From: Sipunculus nudus
Taxonomy: Eukaryota; Annelida; Sipuncula; Golfingiida; Sipunculidae
Assembly: GCA_026874595.1 (NCBI GenBank)
Contig: CM049310.1
Coordinates: 29,635,558 to 29,699,557, forward strand
DNA: 64,000 bases
Reading direction: 5' to 3'
Part shown: piece by piece, positions 48,123 to 60,163 of the stretch
Position numbering within the stretch: the stretch's first letter is position 1
Layout: the number at the start of each line of letters is the position of its first letter
Notes under the pieces: model-generated
Databases searched by the model: none
Told to the model about the DNA's origin: nothing
Seen by the model: the letters and a program-made list of their open reading frames with translations, nothing else
Translations under genes and position numbers: made by a program

Positions 48123-49080
48123 ACACGTAAATATACCATAAACACGCATAGAAATTGATGACTATACTTTCATATATTTCCTCTTAACAGAGAGCATGAA
48201 TCCACTGTAACATTGTCTCTTTCTTTGTATATGTTCAATAGTCATATAACACCTTTGTAGAATAGTTTTGTTGATTTTTAAAAATACCTCTTGTACTGTT
48301 GTAAACGTTTACATAGATCCATGATGCCCTAAAGATCAGACACACTGTCATTAAACATTTCAATATCAGTATTATAACACTATTGCACGTAAACAGACTG
48401 TAAAAACGTACAGACAATGATGACTACATTCATATATTTCCTCTGAACAGAGAGCTTCCGCTGCAACGTTTTCCCTTTCTTTGTATATGTTCAATGGTCA
48501 AATTACACTCTTATAGGAAATAATTTATTTTTGTTTAAATTACCTCTTGTACTATTGTAAACTTATACATAGATCCATGATGTCGTAAAGATCAGACACA
48601 GTTTCATTTGCACTCTAGTATAAGCATTATAACTCTTCAATACGACCCGTATATGAGAACAGCATAATTTCTTTATTACTACTTTTGTCCGATTCTTCCA
48701 TGAAAGATGGCGGTCAATTTCAATGGCCAAATGGCGAACTTCTTCAACACTCACTTTAATACAACTACCTATACCAATTCATAGGTTATCATCAGACCTA
48801 CGTTGATTGGAGTGTATTAACATCGAAGCTGATTTTTTTGGCGTTTATTGAGAATTTATTATAATTATAACACTAAAAATACGGCCCGTATCTAAGAACT
48901 GATCCGTGATGCCTTAAAGATCAAACACAGTGTCATTATATACATTATAATCAGCATTAAAACACTCACAATTCATCACGTTTCTGAGAACAGACCTGTG
49001 ATGCCGTAAAGATCAGACGCAGTGTCATTTATACACTATAAAAATCAACATTGTAACACTCACAATTCAGCACGTAAATA

Positions 49081-49581
49081 GCGTATTTGACGTAATCAGT
49101 GCCCCTTCCGTAATAAGCGCACCCCCCCCCCCACTTCCCGGATTTGAGAGATCACTTTACGAAAACTTAGGGATGAGCCATCCTAACCTCAATTTTCTCC
49201 CTAGCCAATATCACATGGGGCAACGTATTGCTTTCATTTCTCCCCGCCAAGCTTAAAAGTTACCGCCAGTTTTTATTCTACCACCGTTTGGCTTTATCAT
49301 CTAATATAATAATAATACCAGTTACACACAACAGAATCAGTGGTCAAGTGTGTCATAGATAACATTGACTAACTGGGTCCTTGAAGGCAGACCCTGCAGG
49401 TGGCCAATGCTGATCGGGTGACCTGAATTCAGGTACGTATGTGAATGCAATGAAATCTATATAATTACTGTATTTGCTCGTGTAAAGGACGATAAATTTT
49501 ATCCTTATTTTTTTTAGGTATAAAATATTTGGAAAAATTAATTATGAGAGCGCCCGGGGTGCTTATTACGTCAAATACGGG
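49081..49581. mobile_element. non-autonomous DNA transposon (MITE, Tc1/mariner-like target TA), 501 bp
   Basis: The left end (from 49,082) and the reverse complement of the right end (from 49,579) share CGTATTTGACGTAAT exactly, and match at 21 of 24 positions over the first 24 bases. The element is flanked by TA at 49,079-49,080 and 49,582-49,583. It sits inside one copy of the surrounding tandem repeat. The uninterrupted copy at 49,843-49,870 reads CACGTAAATATACAGTAAAA, which is the left flank joined to the right flank with a single TA, so the insertion boundaries and the TA duplication are seen directly. The interior holds a (C)12 run at 49,121-49,132 and no transposase frame. TA duplication fits the Tc1/mariner superfamily but also some other TA-targeting groups. 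Confidence 0.88.
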
Positions 49582-50039
49582 TATACAGTAAAAACGCACA
49601 GAAATTGATGACTACATTCATATATTTCCACTCAACTTGGAGCATCTGCTGCAACATTGTCTCCTGTTACAACCCATACAGATGCCTTACAGATCTGACA
49701 CAGTGTCATTATACATTATAATATCAGCATAATAACACTCACAATACATCACAATTCTGAGAACAGATCTGTGATGCCGTAAAGATCAGACACAGTGTCA
49801 TTATACACTATAAAATTAACATTGTAACACTCACAATGCAGCACGTAAATATACAGTAAAAACGCACAGAAATTGAGGACTACATTCGTAGTTTTCCTCT
49901 CAACATGGACCATCCGCTGCAACATTGTCTCCTTTCAAAATATTCAAAGGTCAAATTTCCCTCTGGTAGGAATAATTTCGTTGATTTTTTAAATATCTCT
50001 TGTACTGTTGCAAACGTTACATAGATTCATGATGCCGTA

Positions 50040-50830
50040 AAGATCAGACACAGTGTCATTATACATTAAAATATCAGCATTATAACACTCACATTACATA
50101 AAGTATAGTATCTGAGAACAGATCTGCAATGCCGTAAAGATCAGACAGAGTGTCATTACACATTATAATATCAGCATTATAACACTCACAATGCGGCACT
50201 TATCTAAGAACAGATCCGTGATGCCGTAAAGATCAGTGTCATTATACATTATAATATCAGCATCATAACACTTACAATGCGGCACATATCTGAGAGCAGA
50301 TAACTGATGTCGATAAGATCATACAAAGTGTCATTATATATTATAATATCAGCATTATAACACTCACTATGCGGCACTTATCTGAGAACAGATCCATAAT
50401 CCTGTAAAGGTCATACACAGTGTCACTATATATTATAATATCAGCATTATAACACTCACTATGCGGCACTTATCTGAGAACAGATCCATAATCCTGTAAA
50501 GGTCATACACAGTGTCATTATACATTATAATATCAGCATTATAACACTTACAATGCGGCACATATCTGAGAGCAGATCCCTGATGTCGATAAGATCATAC
50601 AAAGTGTCATTATATATTATAATATCAGCATCATAACAGTCACAATGCGGCAGGTATCTGAGAATAGATCCATAATCCTGTAAAGGTCATACACAGTGTC
50701 ACTTTATATTATAATATCAGCATTATAACACTCACAATGCGGTACATATCTTAGAACAGATCAATGATGCCGTAAAGGTGATACGCAGTGTCATTATATA
50801 TTATAATATAACACAAGCGGCACGTATCTT
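50040..50830. repeat. 92-bp tandem repeat, about nine copies
   Basis: The landmark TCAGCATTATAACACT, or a close variant, lies at 50,257, 50,349, 50,441, 50,533, 50,625 and 50,717, exactly 92 bp apart. The earlier copies at 50,074 and 50,171 are spaced 97 and 86 bp. The 86-bp spacing is explained by loss of six bases in GATCAGTGTC. The final copy near 50,800 is shortened. No coding potential is seen. Confidence 0.93.
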
Positions 50831-51479
50831 AGAACGTTATTCTTCATCCTTTTAAACTTGTCAGTTATTACCTCTGTATATTATTGGGCTGTATTATCTG
50901 TATCTACGCGCTAACCTGCACAAATTTTTATTCCCTTTAAACTACCTGAGGCTTTTTATGTTACCCTCAGGATTTGTCCTGACCAAGACTGAAGTGACTT
51001 ACGTACGAATATCAACGTCAGGCTCAGTGACAACCTCAGGAGAATCATAGAGTATTATCAGCTACCTGTAGGCCAGTTAAGACATAAATGTACTGAAAAA
51101 TCAATAACAAATTCACTATTTGCACTTGATGCTGACACTTCTGGCAAACACAGCTCCTGCTGCTACAGTACTAATCAATACGCGTGGTCCAACAACACAA
51201 GGAGTGGGAACGCAACAATTGACACATGTTCACTGCCAAAGCAGTGCTAGTATTAATTAAATTGTCAACAGATCGGATATTTTTTTTCATGACTGAATGA
51301 TTAAATAGTGGCAAATCGTGGGCATTCGTGACTAACCACGTCATTCTTAGGCCTGTCATCTGGTGTGTAGCTGACTCAAATTTGCCGTAACCATGGTTAC
51401 AAATTTTTGGGGAAAAGTCATGATATTCCAATATAAGGGGTCTTATTTTTCTAACTTTGTCAGTTTTAAAGCTAGAGAG
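50831..51479. other. intergenic DNA
   Basis: This short unique stretch separates two repeat regions. An 86-codon minus frame (51,171-51,431) has no recognised domain and is not called. Confidence 0.45.
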
Positions 51480-53060
51480 ACCTAGTTTTTTGCATCAGGT
51501 AGCATTAAACTAGTACTACAAGATTTTATAACAAGTATTGCAGTATCTCGTAAAATATCTCGTGAATAGAGATATTTCGAGATTTCATTCATCTTGCGCC
51601 AAAGGCCACATTATTGCAGGAATCTGTCTGAAACTGACATATTATAAGTCCTACACTAGTATCTCGAAATCGTTTTTTCATTTTTTGAATAGGGCCGCTA
51701 GGGGGCGCTGGATGCGAACCTCCCGAACATATCATATTTTGGCCATATCTCCAAAATTATAAGCCTCAATTACATAAACTATAGCTTATTTTCTTCCTCT
51801 GAGTTTTCTCCATAACCTAGTGTAGTCATCTGGTCACAATTTTGTGACAATTTGTCAGTGTGTCTGTCTGTTTGTCAGTCCTCAAATTCGCCTGCTTGCT
51901 CTTGCGTCACACATATAGCATTCTAAAGGGCACAGTTTTGAAAGAATCCTTTTGAAACTATTACATCTTAAGTCTTACACTAATATCTCGAAACCGATTT
52001 TTCATTTTCCAGATATGGCCGCTAGGGGGCGCTGAACTCCAACCTCTCCCAACATATCATGCTTTGGCAATATCTTCAAAACTATAAACCTCAGTTACAT
52101 AAACTGTAGCTTTTTTCTTCCTTTGAGTCTTCGCCATAACCTGGAGTAGTCATCTGGACTCAATCTTGAGTCACTTTGTCAGTGTTTTCGTCTGTTTGTC
52201 AGTTGTCCTCGAATTCGCCTGCTTGTTGGCTCTTGCGTCTCACATATAGCATTCTATAGGCCACAGTTTTGACGGAATCCTTTTGAAACTATTACATCTT
52301 ATGTCTTACACTTATATCTAGAAATAAATTTTTTCATTTTTCGGATATGGCCACTAGTGGGCGCTGCACACGAACCTCACATACATACCATTGTGACGGC
52401 CATATCTCTACACCCAAAGCCTCAGTTACATAAACTATAGCTTATTTTCTTCCTTTGAGTCTTCTCCATAACCTGATTAAGGCATCTGGTTTCAATCTTC
52501 TGTCACTTTGCCAGTGTGTCCATCTGTTTGTCCGTTATCCTCAAAGTCGCCTGCTTGCTGGTTCTTACGCCTTACATATAGCATTCTACAGGCCACAGCT
52601 TTGACGGAATCCTTTTGAAACTGGGACATCTCATGGTATACACTAATAATACGAAACGCATTCGTCGTCTTCGGAATATGTCTGCTAGAGGGCACTACAG
52701 TCGAGCCTCCCTAGTATATCATTTATTCGCCATACCTCCAAAATTATAAATCTAAATTACATAAATTATAACTCATTTTCTTCCTTTGAATCTTCTCAAT
52801 CACCAGGTTATGTCATCTGGTGTCAATCTTGTCTCACAAAGTCAGTATGTCTGTCTGTTCGTCTTTTGTTGTCAGCTTTGTCTGCTTGCCTGTTCTTTTG
52901 TCTCATATGTCATTCTACGGGCCACATATTCTCAGCAATGTCCCTGAGAGTCATTCCATTAATAGAAAACCGACAATATGTTCTGTCTGTCCGTCTGTGT
53001 TTCACTTCTGATTTCCGGCAAGCGTTCGACCTATGGTCGTCTAGTTTATTTATTTGTGCG
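51480..53060. repeat. ~330-bp tandem repeat, four to five diverged copies, each with a CTCF-like core
   Basis: Each unit contains, in order, CATAACCT, a GTGTGTCTGTCTGTTTGTC-like stretch, GCCTGCTTG, ATATAGCATTCTA, GAATCCTTTTGAAACTA, a poly-T patch, and the motif GCCGCTAGGGGGCGCTG or a variant. The motif lies at 51,694, 52,018, 52,350 and 52,681, so units are 324, 332 and about 330 bp. The last copy, to about 53,060, lacks the motif. The copies are diverged, so this is an older array than the 59-bp satellite. Confidence 0.88.
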
Positions 53061-53379
53061 ATCACATTATTTGTATCGAGGTATTTAAAACAAGGCCTAC
53101 AGGCCTAATGCGAACCTGTGCAATGACATTACACTAGGTATAATGCTTCAGTGCTGGACCATTACTTTTCAAGAACATGTGTAAGATGTATATGAACAAT
53201 GAAAGTACTAAACACTCAGAACAGAAACAATTAAACAAACGTCACTGCTGAAATTCTGGCATGGGTGCACACAACACAAAAATTAGAATACAGGTTGTCA
53301 ACATGCGACTACGTGTATCCGCCAAAGTCAGAGTGGGACGGGTGAAGTGAGGCATCCAATGAGTGGCAAGGAGAAATAG

Positions 53380-54500
53380 AGTGAGGTGTGTTGCATAATA
53401 GCCTGGATGTCTGCAGCCGAATTGTGTATGTAGGTTGCGCCACCTACCACAAAATCAAGAAAGCTGTCCAAGATGTATAAACATGCAAAATTTTAGGCAG
53501 ACAAGTCAAACCACTACTGAGATATGAGTGATTTTAACCCATGGCAGAAAAACAGACGGACGCTGTGCAAAAATGGTGGCAGGTGGCGCCACCAATTTTG
53601 TGTATGATTAAGAGCCATGTGAGATCTATACACATGCAAAATTTCAGGGGGATATGTCAAACCAGTCCTGAGATATAAGCCTGAATGTCTGCAGTGTATA
53701 CATAAATGCAGGTGGCACCATCTGCCACAAAATCCAAGAAGTATAAACCTGAAAAACTTTAGGCTGATATGTCAAACCACTGCCGAGATATGAGTGATTT
53801 TATCCTACGGCAAACAAACAGACGGACGCTGTGCAAAAATGATTGCAGGTGGTGCCACCAGTTTTGCGTATGATAGAGAGCTATGGGGGATCTATAAACA
53901 TGCAAATTTTTTGCCCAATCGGTCAAATGGTTCCCGAGATATGAGCTTGGTTGTCTGCAGCGTAAATTTGAATGTAGGTGGCGCCACCTGTCATAAAATC
54001 AAGGAAGCTGTCAAGGATGTATAAAATTGCAAAATTTCAGGTGGATAAGTCAAACCACTGCCGAGATATGAGTGATTTTATCCCAAGGCAGATGAACAGA
54101 TGGACTCTGTGCAAAAATGGTTGCAGGTGGCGCCACCAGTTTTGCGTATGATAAAGAGCTATGGAAGATCTATACACATGCAAAATTTTGACCCAACTGG
54201 TCAAACGCTTCCCTAGATATGAGCTTGGATGTCTGCAGCTTAAACGTGAATGTAGGTGGCGCCACCAGTCATAAAATCAAGTAAGCTGTCAAGGATGTAT
54301 ACACATGCAAAATTTCAGGTGGATAAGTCCAACCAATGCAGAAATAGTGTTTTTATCCCAAGGCAGATGAACAGATCGATGGACGCTGTGCAAAAATGGT
54401 TGCAGGTGGCGCCACCATTTTAAGTGTATGTGATAAAGCTATCCAAGCTACATTTATGAAAAATTTTTAGCCTGATCGGTCAAACGGTTCCCGAGATTTA
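53380..54500. repeat. ~265-280-bp tandem repeat, two GGTGGCGCCACC palindromes per unit
   Basis: GCTGTGCAAAAATGG, or a one-base variant, recurs at 53,562, 53,828, 54,106 and 54,385, giving units of 266, 278 and 279 bp. Each unit has two halves, each with the 12-bp palindrome GGTGGCGCCACC or a one- or two-base variant: 53,433, 53,582, 53,711, 53,848, 53,977, 54,126, 54,255 and 54,405. The halves also share CATGCAAAATTT, GTCAAAC and GAGATATGAG. A short frame in the repeat at 53,794-54,024 is not a gene. Confidence 0.88.
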
Positions 54501-54673
54501 TGGGTAAATGTGTGGAAACAGACGCACAAATGGACGCTGGGCAGAGAGGAAAGGTCAGAGGTCAACCAAAAATAAGGGCGCAGCAGTTCACATGTGACCC
54601 GATCATAATTCCGAATTTAAAAAATATTCTGCCCAATGGTTACGGAGGAGTCTCTGGAAACCTATGCGACGGT

Positions 54674-54691
54674 GGCGGCGGCGGCGGCGGC
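54674..54691 (+). repeat. (GGC)6 trinucleotide repeat
   Basis: Six perfect GGC triplets in an otherwise AT-rich context, near the end of the palindrome-bearing repeat family. Confidence 0.93.
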
Positions 54692-54727
54692 GTCTGACTG
54701 AAAACATAGTAACCACAAAACTCTGTT

Positions 54728-54922
54728 TTGGCGGATACAATGATTGTAGCTGGAACCCCCAGTCTTGTATACAACGAAGTGATATATACATATGACCTAT
54801 GTCAATCTGATATGTCAAACCCCTCCTGTGAAATAAGCAGGGACATGCACTGTGCAAAAATTATTGTAGGTGGCGCCACCAGTCTTGTAAACTGCACTTT
54901 GGTGCCAAATCTGATGCAGTGA
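54728..54922. repeat. detached partial unit of the palindrome-bearing repeat
   Basis: After a gap this stretch again shows CTGTGCAAAAATTATTG followed by GTAGGTGGCGCCACCAGTC (palindrome at 54,869-54,880), so it is a diverged further half-unit. The small frames on both strands are not supported as genes. Confidence 0.6.
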
Positions 54923-55540
54923 GCAGTCTGCCAAAGCTATAAATAGAATGCAGCTACTGCACTGAGTGAACTCTTGAAATATACCTGGCTGCACTTCTTC
55001 CAATTCTGACACTGTGCCAAAACTATTTATAGAGCTGACATCATCTTGGCAAATGGCCAACATCAAGGCACTGGCAATCTGCCAATGGTAAACCAAGTGC
55101 TGCCATCTGTACACAAAAGTGGTCCCTACTTGAAATAACTTTGAAATTAATTTTCCCAATACAAAATGCTTTTCAGATGACATATTATAAAAAATGAAAT
55201 CAGGAATATATGTAAAATTATTACAGATGCATACTGAATGCAAAATTAAAATTCAGATATATCTCATTGGTGGCAAAGTCTTGAATTAAGTTGAGTAGGG
55301 ATACCACTTATTTATAATCCATGCACAGTTGTCTTTATATAGCCACAGGGAGCTGAAAATCCATGATTGTAACGGTGCTTGGTATGATGTGTAACTTAAA
55401 TCATATTTGTAAATTTTTTTAAATACTTTAAAAAAAAACTTTCTTGTCAATAATAACCAAAGATAACCTTAAGTCTAAATGTCTAGTGGCATGATGTAAT
55501 TGATGCTGATAAACTGGTGCCAGGCTAGATGTAACAGCAT
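54923..55540. other. intergenic DNA
   Basis: A 142-codon minus frame (54,815-55,243) is the longest here, but it runs into the repeat unit on its carboxyl side, shows no domain, and has no start or splice context that convinces me. Nothing else is seen. Confidence 0.45.
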
Positions 55541-56573
55541 CACACAGCTTATATATGGTAAAATGACTCAATTCAATGTCCATAATTCAGCCAAAATCAT
55601 TCATGTGGAACCATTAATGACAATTATTATAAGAATTATTGTAGGGATTATTCTTGTAAAATATTTATAAAACTGGCTTGAGTGGCATCAGTCGAAAAAC
55701 GTTTCGCAGGTTTATAACTCATATAGGAAGCAAACTGGCTAAGTTAGTTTCCCGTAACTCAGCCAAATAACACTGAACCAAAACCATTTGAACAAACTTG
55801 AATTATCAACATCTAAGTATAATTAATGTGTGAGATTTAAGAATTTGGCCCAGTGGTTTTTGAGAAGAAGATCTTTGTAGCCACTGAGCTAAAATGGGCT
55901 GTTATGGCATATGACTAAATTCAGCTTCCCATAACTTAGCCAAAAGTCACTAAAAAGAGACCATTTGTACAAACTTCAGAAAGCACTACCCTAGGATCAT
56001 TTCTGTGCGATATTAAACATTTTGGCCATATGGTTTCAGAGAAGAAGTTTTTGTAGCCCTCAGTGTGATACAGGCACTGATGACCCCGTACAAAAAAAGG
56101 CCGATGCAAGTGGCGCCACCAATACCTCAATTTCAGATATGACCTATGTGACCAACATTGGCATAAAATTTGGTGATGATAGCTCCAGCCGTTTCTGAGA
56201 TTGAAATTTTAATATGCTTTTTTGGACAGATGACAAAGTTCAACCTCCTGTAACTCGACCAAAAATCTCCGAACTGGAACCATTCGAACAAACCTTAGAG
56301 AGATTGTTCCAGGGATCATGTCTGTGAAATATTGGAAAATTTGGCTGGACAGTTTCGGAGAAGAAGATTTTTGAAACTTTTTTTTAGCTTTTCTCCTATA
56401 AAATCTAAGAAAATGCAGTTAGCCCAAAAATAAACAAAATCCGAAAAAGTTTTTCAGATGACTGATTATTCGAAAAAATTTGGTGATGCTAGCTCCTGCC
56501 GTTTTTGAGATTGCTATGGTTAACGTACAGACGACGCACGACGCACGACACACGACGCACGACGGACGACGCC
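55541..56573. repeat. degenerate ~177-bp tandem repeat with a short-period GC-rich tail
   Basis: The landmark AACTCAGCC or AACTTAGCC, followed by CCATTTGAACAAACTT and then GAGAAGAAGATCTTTGTAG or a variant, repeats at about 55,756 and 55,933 (177 bp apart) and again, with an insertion, at 56,252. A second pair reads AAATTTGGTGATG followed by TAGCTCC and GCCGTTT, near 56,166 and 56,477. The tail at 56,529-56,573 consists of short ACGACGC-like repeats, followed by GCATAAGCTCAC. This arrangement resembles the ends of dispersed repeats that I recall from bivalve genomes; the family name is not certain. The palindrome half GTGGCGCCAC also appears at 56,110. Confidence 0.75.
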
Positions 56574-59348
56574 GCATCATTGCATAAGCTCACAGGTTCG
56601 CTAAAATATGGCCATAATGTTTGGCTGTAGATGCCAATTGCAGTAATTTTCTCAATGAAATTTCCAATATTATAAATAAAATCTGCATATTTGGCATTGA
56701 TGTATATAATTATAATAAAATTATTATATTCCCTATTATCCTAGTATACATCTGTAATTCCCAAACAAGGACAGTTGGGGTCAAGTTTTCAAGACATTTA
56801 TCTGCACAATGCAAATATGATTGACAGTGGCACAAGATTAACAGTAATTTTAACGTACGATTTAGTTTCCATGGCAACCAAGGTTAGTCTGGCAATAATG
56901 CTGATAATTTAAAGAAATGGCCATAGATCTGTTGATCTTATATATAAAACTGTTAGAATAAACATCAAAATGCAGTAAATTAGGGTGATATCTTTTGACA
57001 TATAGACTTTAAACATTAAAACTGCATTTTTATGCACATTTATGGCAGATGTGTTGAGGTTTATCAAAATCTTTACCTAGAATATGTTAAAAATGCTCCG
57101 AATTCTATTATTGTATTCCAGTGAAAGGTTATGTGAATAAAGCTCAAATTTATTATAGCAACTCATTTCTTTATCTAATATTTGCATATCAGCGAATATT
57201 TAGGGTATTGTCCATGAGTAATAAACATTTTTTAGAACCTGTTACGGTAGTTACTTCTTTTTACGTAAATTACCGGAGGATATCAAACACAACATAGGAT
57301 GAATTTCCGTGTTTAAAGAAACTGGTACATAACTATAATCAGCATGGCAATAATTTGTTTTTTGTTTGATCCATTATGTGCCCGATGACAGGGTTACAGA
57401 TATATTTATTCATTTAAAAAGTGTTCGAGACAAACAGTCATGATAGGGCCATAAAGTTCCTCAATAAGTGATATGCGATGATTTGTGTGAAACAGATTGT
57501 CCAAAACGGACCGAGCTGTATTAAAAGGTGACGGAAGTATCGCAAAGGTTATTGAGATAATTCACACAAAATGCCTGGCGGCAAAACTTGATTTAAAAGG
57601 AATCTTGATAGCCCACATCCCTTCATGGGTGTCAGTATACTGTCAAATGTTTACGGCAACTGTTTAATGGTCTTGAGATGATGGTATACTGACCATACTT
57701 GATTTTTGGACGTCATAAACAAATGTCATCCCTGATAATTTGAAAAAGACCAAACATATTCTCCCTGACAGACTGCGCGAACAAGAAAATCGCCAATCGG
57801 CGGCCATATTGGATTTAGGGCAGGTCTCCAATTTGTTAGGACTGGAGCTGTCATAGACATGAATCTTAGAAAGATCAAATGCATTTGTTCTAAATTAGAG
57901 AAATATCAAATGTATTTAGTTCGAAAATAATGTGCCGTAAGAAAGCGCCACGGACGGACGCAAGCTTAGACGACGGAAAAACGGGCGAACAATAAAAAGG
58001 ATAGATTGATGTAAGGAAGATATAAAAGAAAAATTAAATATATGATTTAAGGCAAAGACGCTATTCTTAAAGAAAGAATAGCGAATATGCTGCCTCATTA
58101 CTCCCGGAAGCGGAACCAAGGGGACGTCCAGGGGTTTGGACCATCCCCCTTTTTTCAGCCGCCGCATACTTTTTTTTCAGGGTTTCAGACCAATTTGATC
58201 GCCCTGGCCCCCTTTTTAGGACCTTAATACATTTTTTATGTTTGTGGAGATTATAAATCATGTATTTAAAGTGGAAAACTACCAACAGTAAGCAAACAGA
58301 GTTCGATTGATAAAATCTTGATTAAAGGCCTGCGTGGGGGAGCCCTGATATCGGCTGGATGGTGTCCATGTTAATACTTTGTCACATTGTCCACACATTC
58401 CTCCATGTCTTTCTACATGTAATGCCTGGAAATGTTAGTCAATTCGTGCCTCAATGAATCAGTCATTTAGTGTAATGCCATAAATTTTAAGTCATTACAC
58501 GTTATGCTTGATTATATAGTATGCATGTAACATTTATGCTAGGGCAATCATATTTATCACACTAATGGCGGCCCGGCTGCAGCGCTGCAGGTGGCTGATG
58601 AAGAACTAGAGTAAACATGGCTGCCGCTAAAGGTGTCTTTAATAAAGGAAGGGAATTTACCCAACTGATATAAAGTCTCTGTCACCCACTAACAAAGTGT
58701 CGGAAATCAAGATTGGTTTGATGTTGATATGATGCAAATAACCTCAGTGTATTCTTTCTCCACTCTTCTTAACAAAACAAAGGTTCTCTTTTCTGTGGAA
58801 TTAAGGTACGACAGTCTTCAGTGTCATTGCTCATGTGGCTTTCGTGTCTAAGTACCTTTAGACAACTCTAATCAGACCACTCATTGGCACACACAAGTGG
58901 CTCCGATACTCCCTGAATTTGATTACTCTTACCGGTTATCGAAAAAGTTATAGTAAGTGTGATTTATCAGTCTTCAGTCTTGAACATTGTCTTTAACCAG
59001 AAACACAGTAATGCTACATGTCCATAACAATGCACGTGGACACGGTTGATGTCCGGCCTAACCGCTCCAGTCTTGTTTCTGAGTATGTGTGTAACTTTGA
59101 TTATGTATCGTTATGATTGCCCAAACGTCGGGACTAATATCAAACTTATAGAAAAACCCGAAATTTCACAAGATCTATCATGCTTAATGTACGAGTGATT
59201 TGGGTATTGGTCTCATGTGTCGCCAAATTCTTGACATCATTTATAACTTATTTCTCTAAGCCTGCCAATTCCATTCGTCAAAAACCTTATATATAAAATT
59301 ATTTTTTATCAGGGGAAAATAAAGATAGTCAATTTTGGAGTGAAACCT
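56574..59348. other. AT-rich intergenic DNA
   Basis: No gene or RNA is supported over this 2.8-kb stretch. Short minus frames at 57,916-58,285 overlap in different frames and have no domain. A perfect 14-bp palindrome, CTGCAGCGCTGCAG, sits at 58,577-58,590. Confidence 0.5.
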
Positions 59349-60152
59349 TTCAAGGACAAGTTACTTGTCTGCACATTTGTCTGTACGCTTCAAGAACAGG
59401 TTACCTGACAAAACGTTTGTCTGTACGCTCTAAGAACAAGTTTCCTGTTTCAACGTTTGTCAGAACGCTTCAGGAACAAGAAGCATTTCTTAACGTTTGT
59501 CTGTACGCATCAAGAACAAGTTTTTTGTCTTAACGTTATCTATATACTCTCCAAGAAAAGGTTACTTGTCTAAATGTTTGTCCGTACGGTTCAAGAACAA
59601 GTTACTTATTAAAACGTTTGTCTGTACGCTTCAAGAACAAGTTTTTTGTCTTAACGTTATCTGTATACTCTCCAAGAAAAGGTTACTTGTCTAAATGTTT
59701 GTCCGCACGGTTCAAGAACAAGTTACTTGAATAAAAGTTTGTCTGTTCGCTTCAAGAACAAGTTACTTATCAAAATGTTTGTCTGTACGCTCCAGGAACA
59801 AGTAACTTGTCTAAACTTTTATCTGTACGCTTCAAGAACAAGTTACTTGTCAAAACGTTTGGCTGTACGCTTCAAGAACAAGTTACTTGTCAAAACGTTT
59901 GGCTGTACGCTTCAAGAACAAGTTACTTGTCAAAACGTTTGGCTGTACGCTTCAAGAACAAGTAACTTGTCTAAACTTTTGTCTATACACTTCAGGAACA
60001 AGTTACTTGACTAAAAGTTTGTCTGTTCGCCTCAAGAACAAGTTACTTGTCTAAATGTTTGTCTGTACGCTTCAAGAACAGGTTACTTGTCTAAACTTTT
60101 GTCTATACGCTTCAAGAACAAGTTACTTGTCTAAATGTTTGTCTGTACGCCT
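59349..60152. repeat. 40-bp minisatellite, about 20 copies
   Basis: The unit has the order TTCAAGAACA, AGTTACTTGT, CTAAACGTTT, GTCTGTACGC, 40 bp in total; three adjacent copies at about 59,831-59,950 are nearly identical. Most copies contain the near-palindrome ACAAGTTACTTGT (6-bp arms around one base). A 121-bp higher-order step is visible at 59,520 and 59,641, where TTTTTTGTCTTAACGTTATC recurs. As 40 is not a multiple of three, the small plus frames cycle through all phases and are not coding. It begins right after the polyadenylation signal of the minus-strand receptor gene. Confidence 0.95.
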
Positions 60153-60163
60153 CTCACTTTCCT

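Larger units (their letters stand above)
48123..50830. repeat. complex tandem repeat, long and short units intermixed
   Basis: A long unit (starting CGTAAATATACAG, with ACATTCATATATTTCC, GCAACATTGTCTCC and TTGTACTGTTG in order) occurs at about 48,126, 48,387, 49,072 (split by the mobile element) and 49,846. Shorter units begin with GATGCCGTAAAGATCAGAC and include AGTGTCATTATA, ATCAGCATTATAACACTCAC and GCGGCAC. Towards the right the short unit settles into a regular 92-bp period. Small frames in this stretch follow the repeat and are not called as genes. Confidence 0.85.

Noticed and set aside
51171-51431. 86-codon minus frame between repeat regions
   Set aside because: No recognised domain, no splice or promoter signs; length is within chance for this stretch.
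54815-55243. 142-codon minus frame
   Set aside because: It overlaps a unit of the palindrome-bearing repeat and has no recognisable domain, so it is likely a chance frame.
58577-58590. 14-bp palindrome CTGCAGCGCTGCAG
   Set aside because: It is perfect but isolated, with no repeat, gene or second copy nearby to give it meaning.
59497-60014. Plus-strand frames in the 40-bp minisatellite that look like a repeated peptide
   Set aside because: The unit is not a multiple of three, so the same 40 bp is read in all three frames; this is a repeat artefact.
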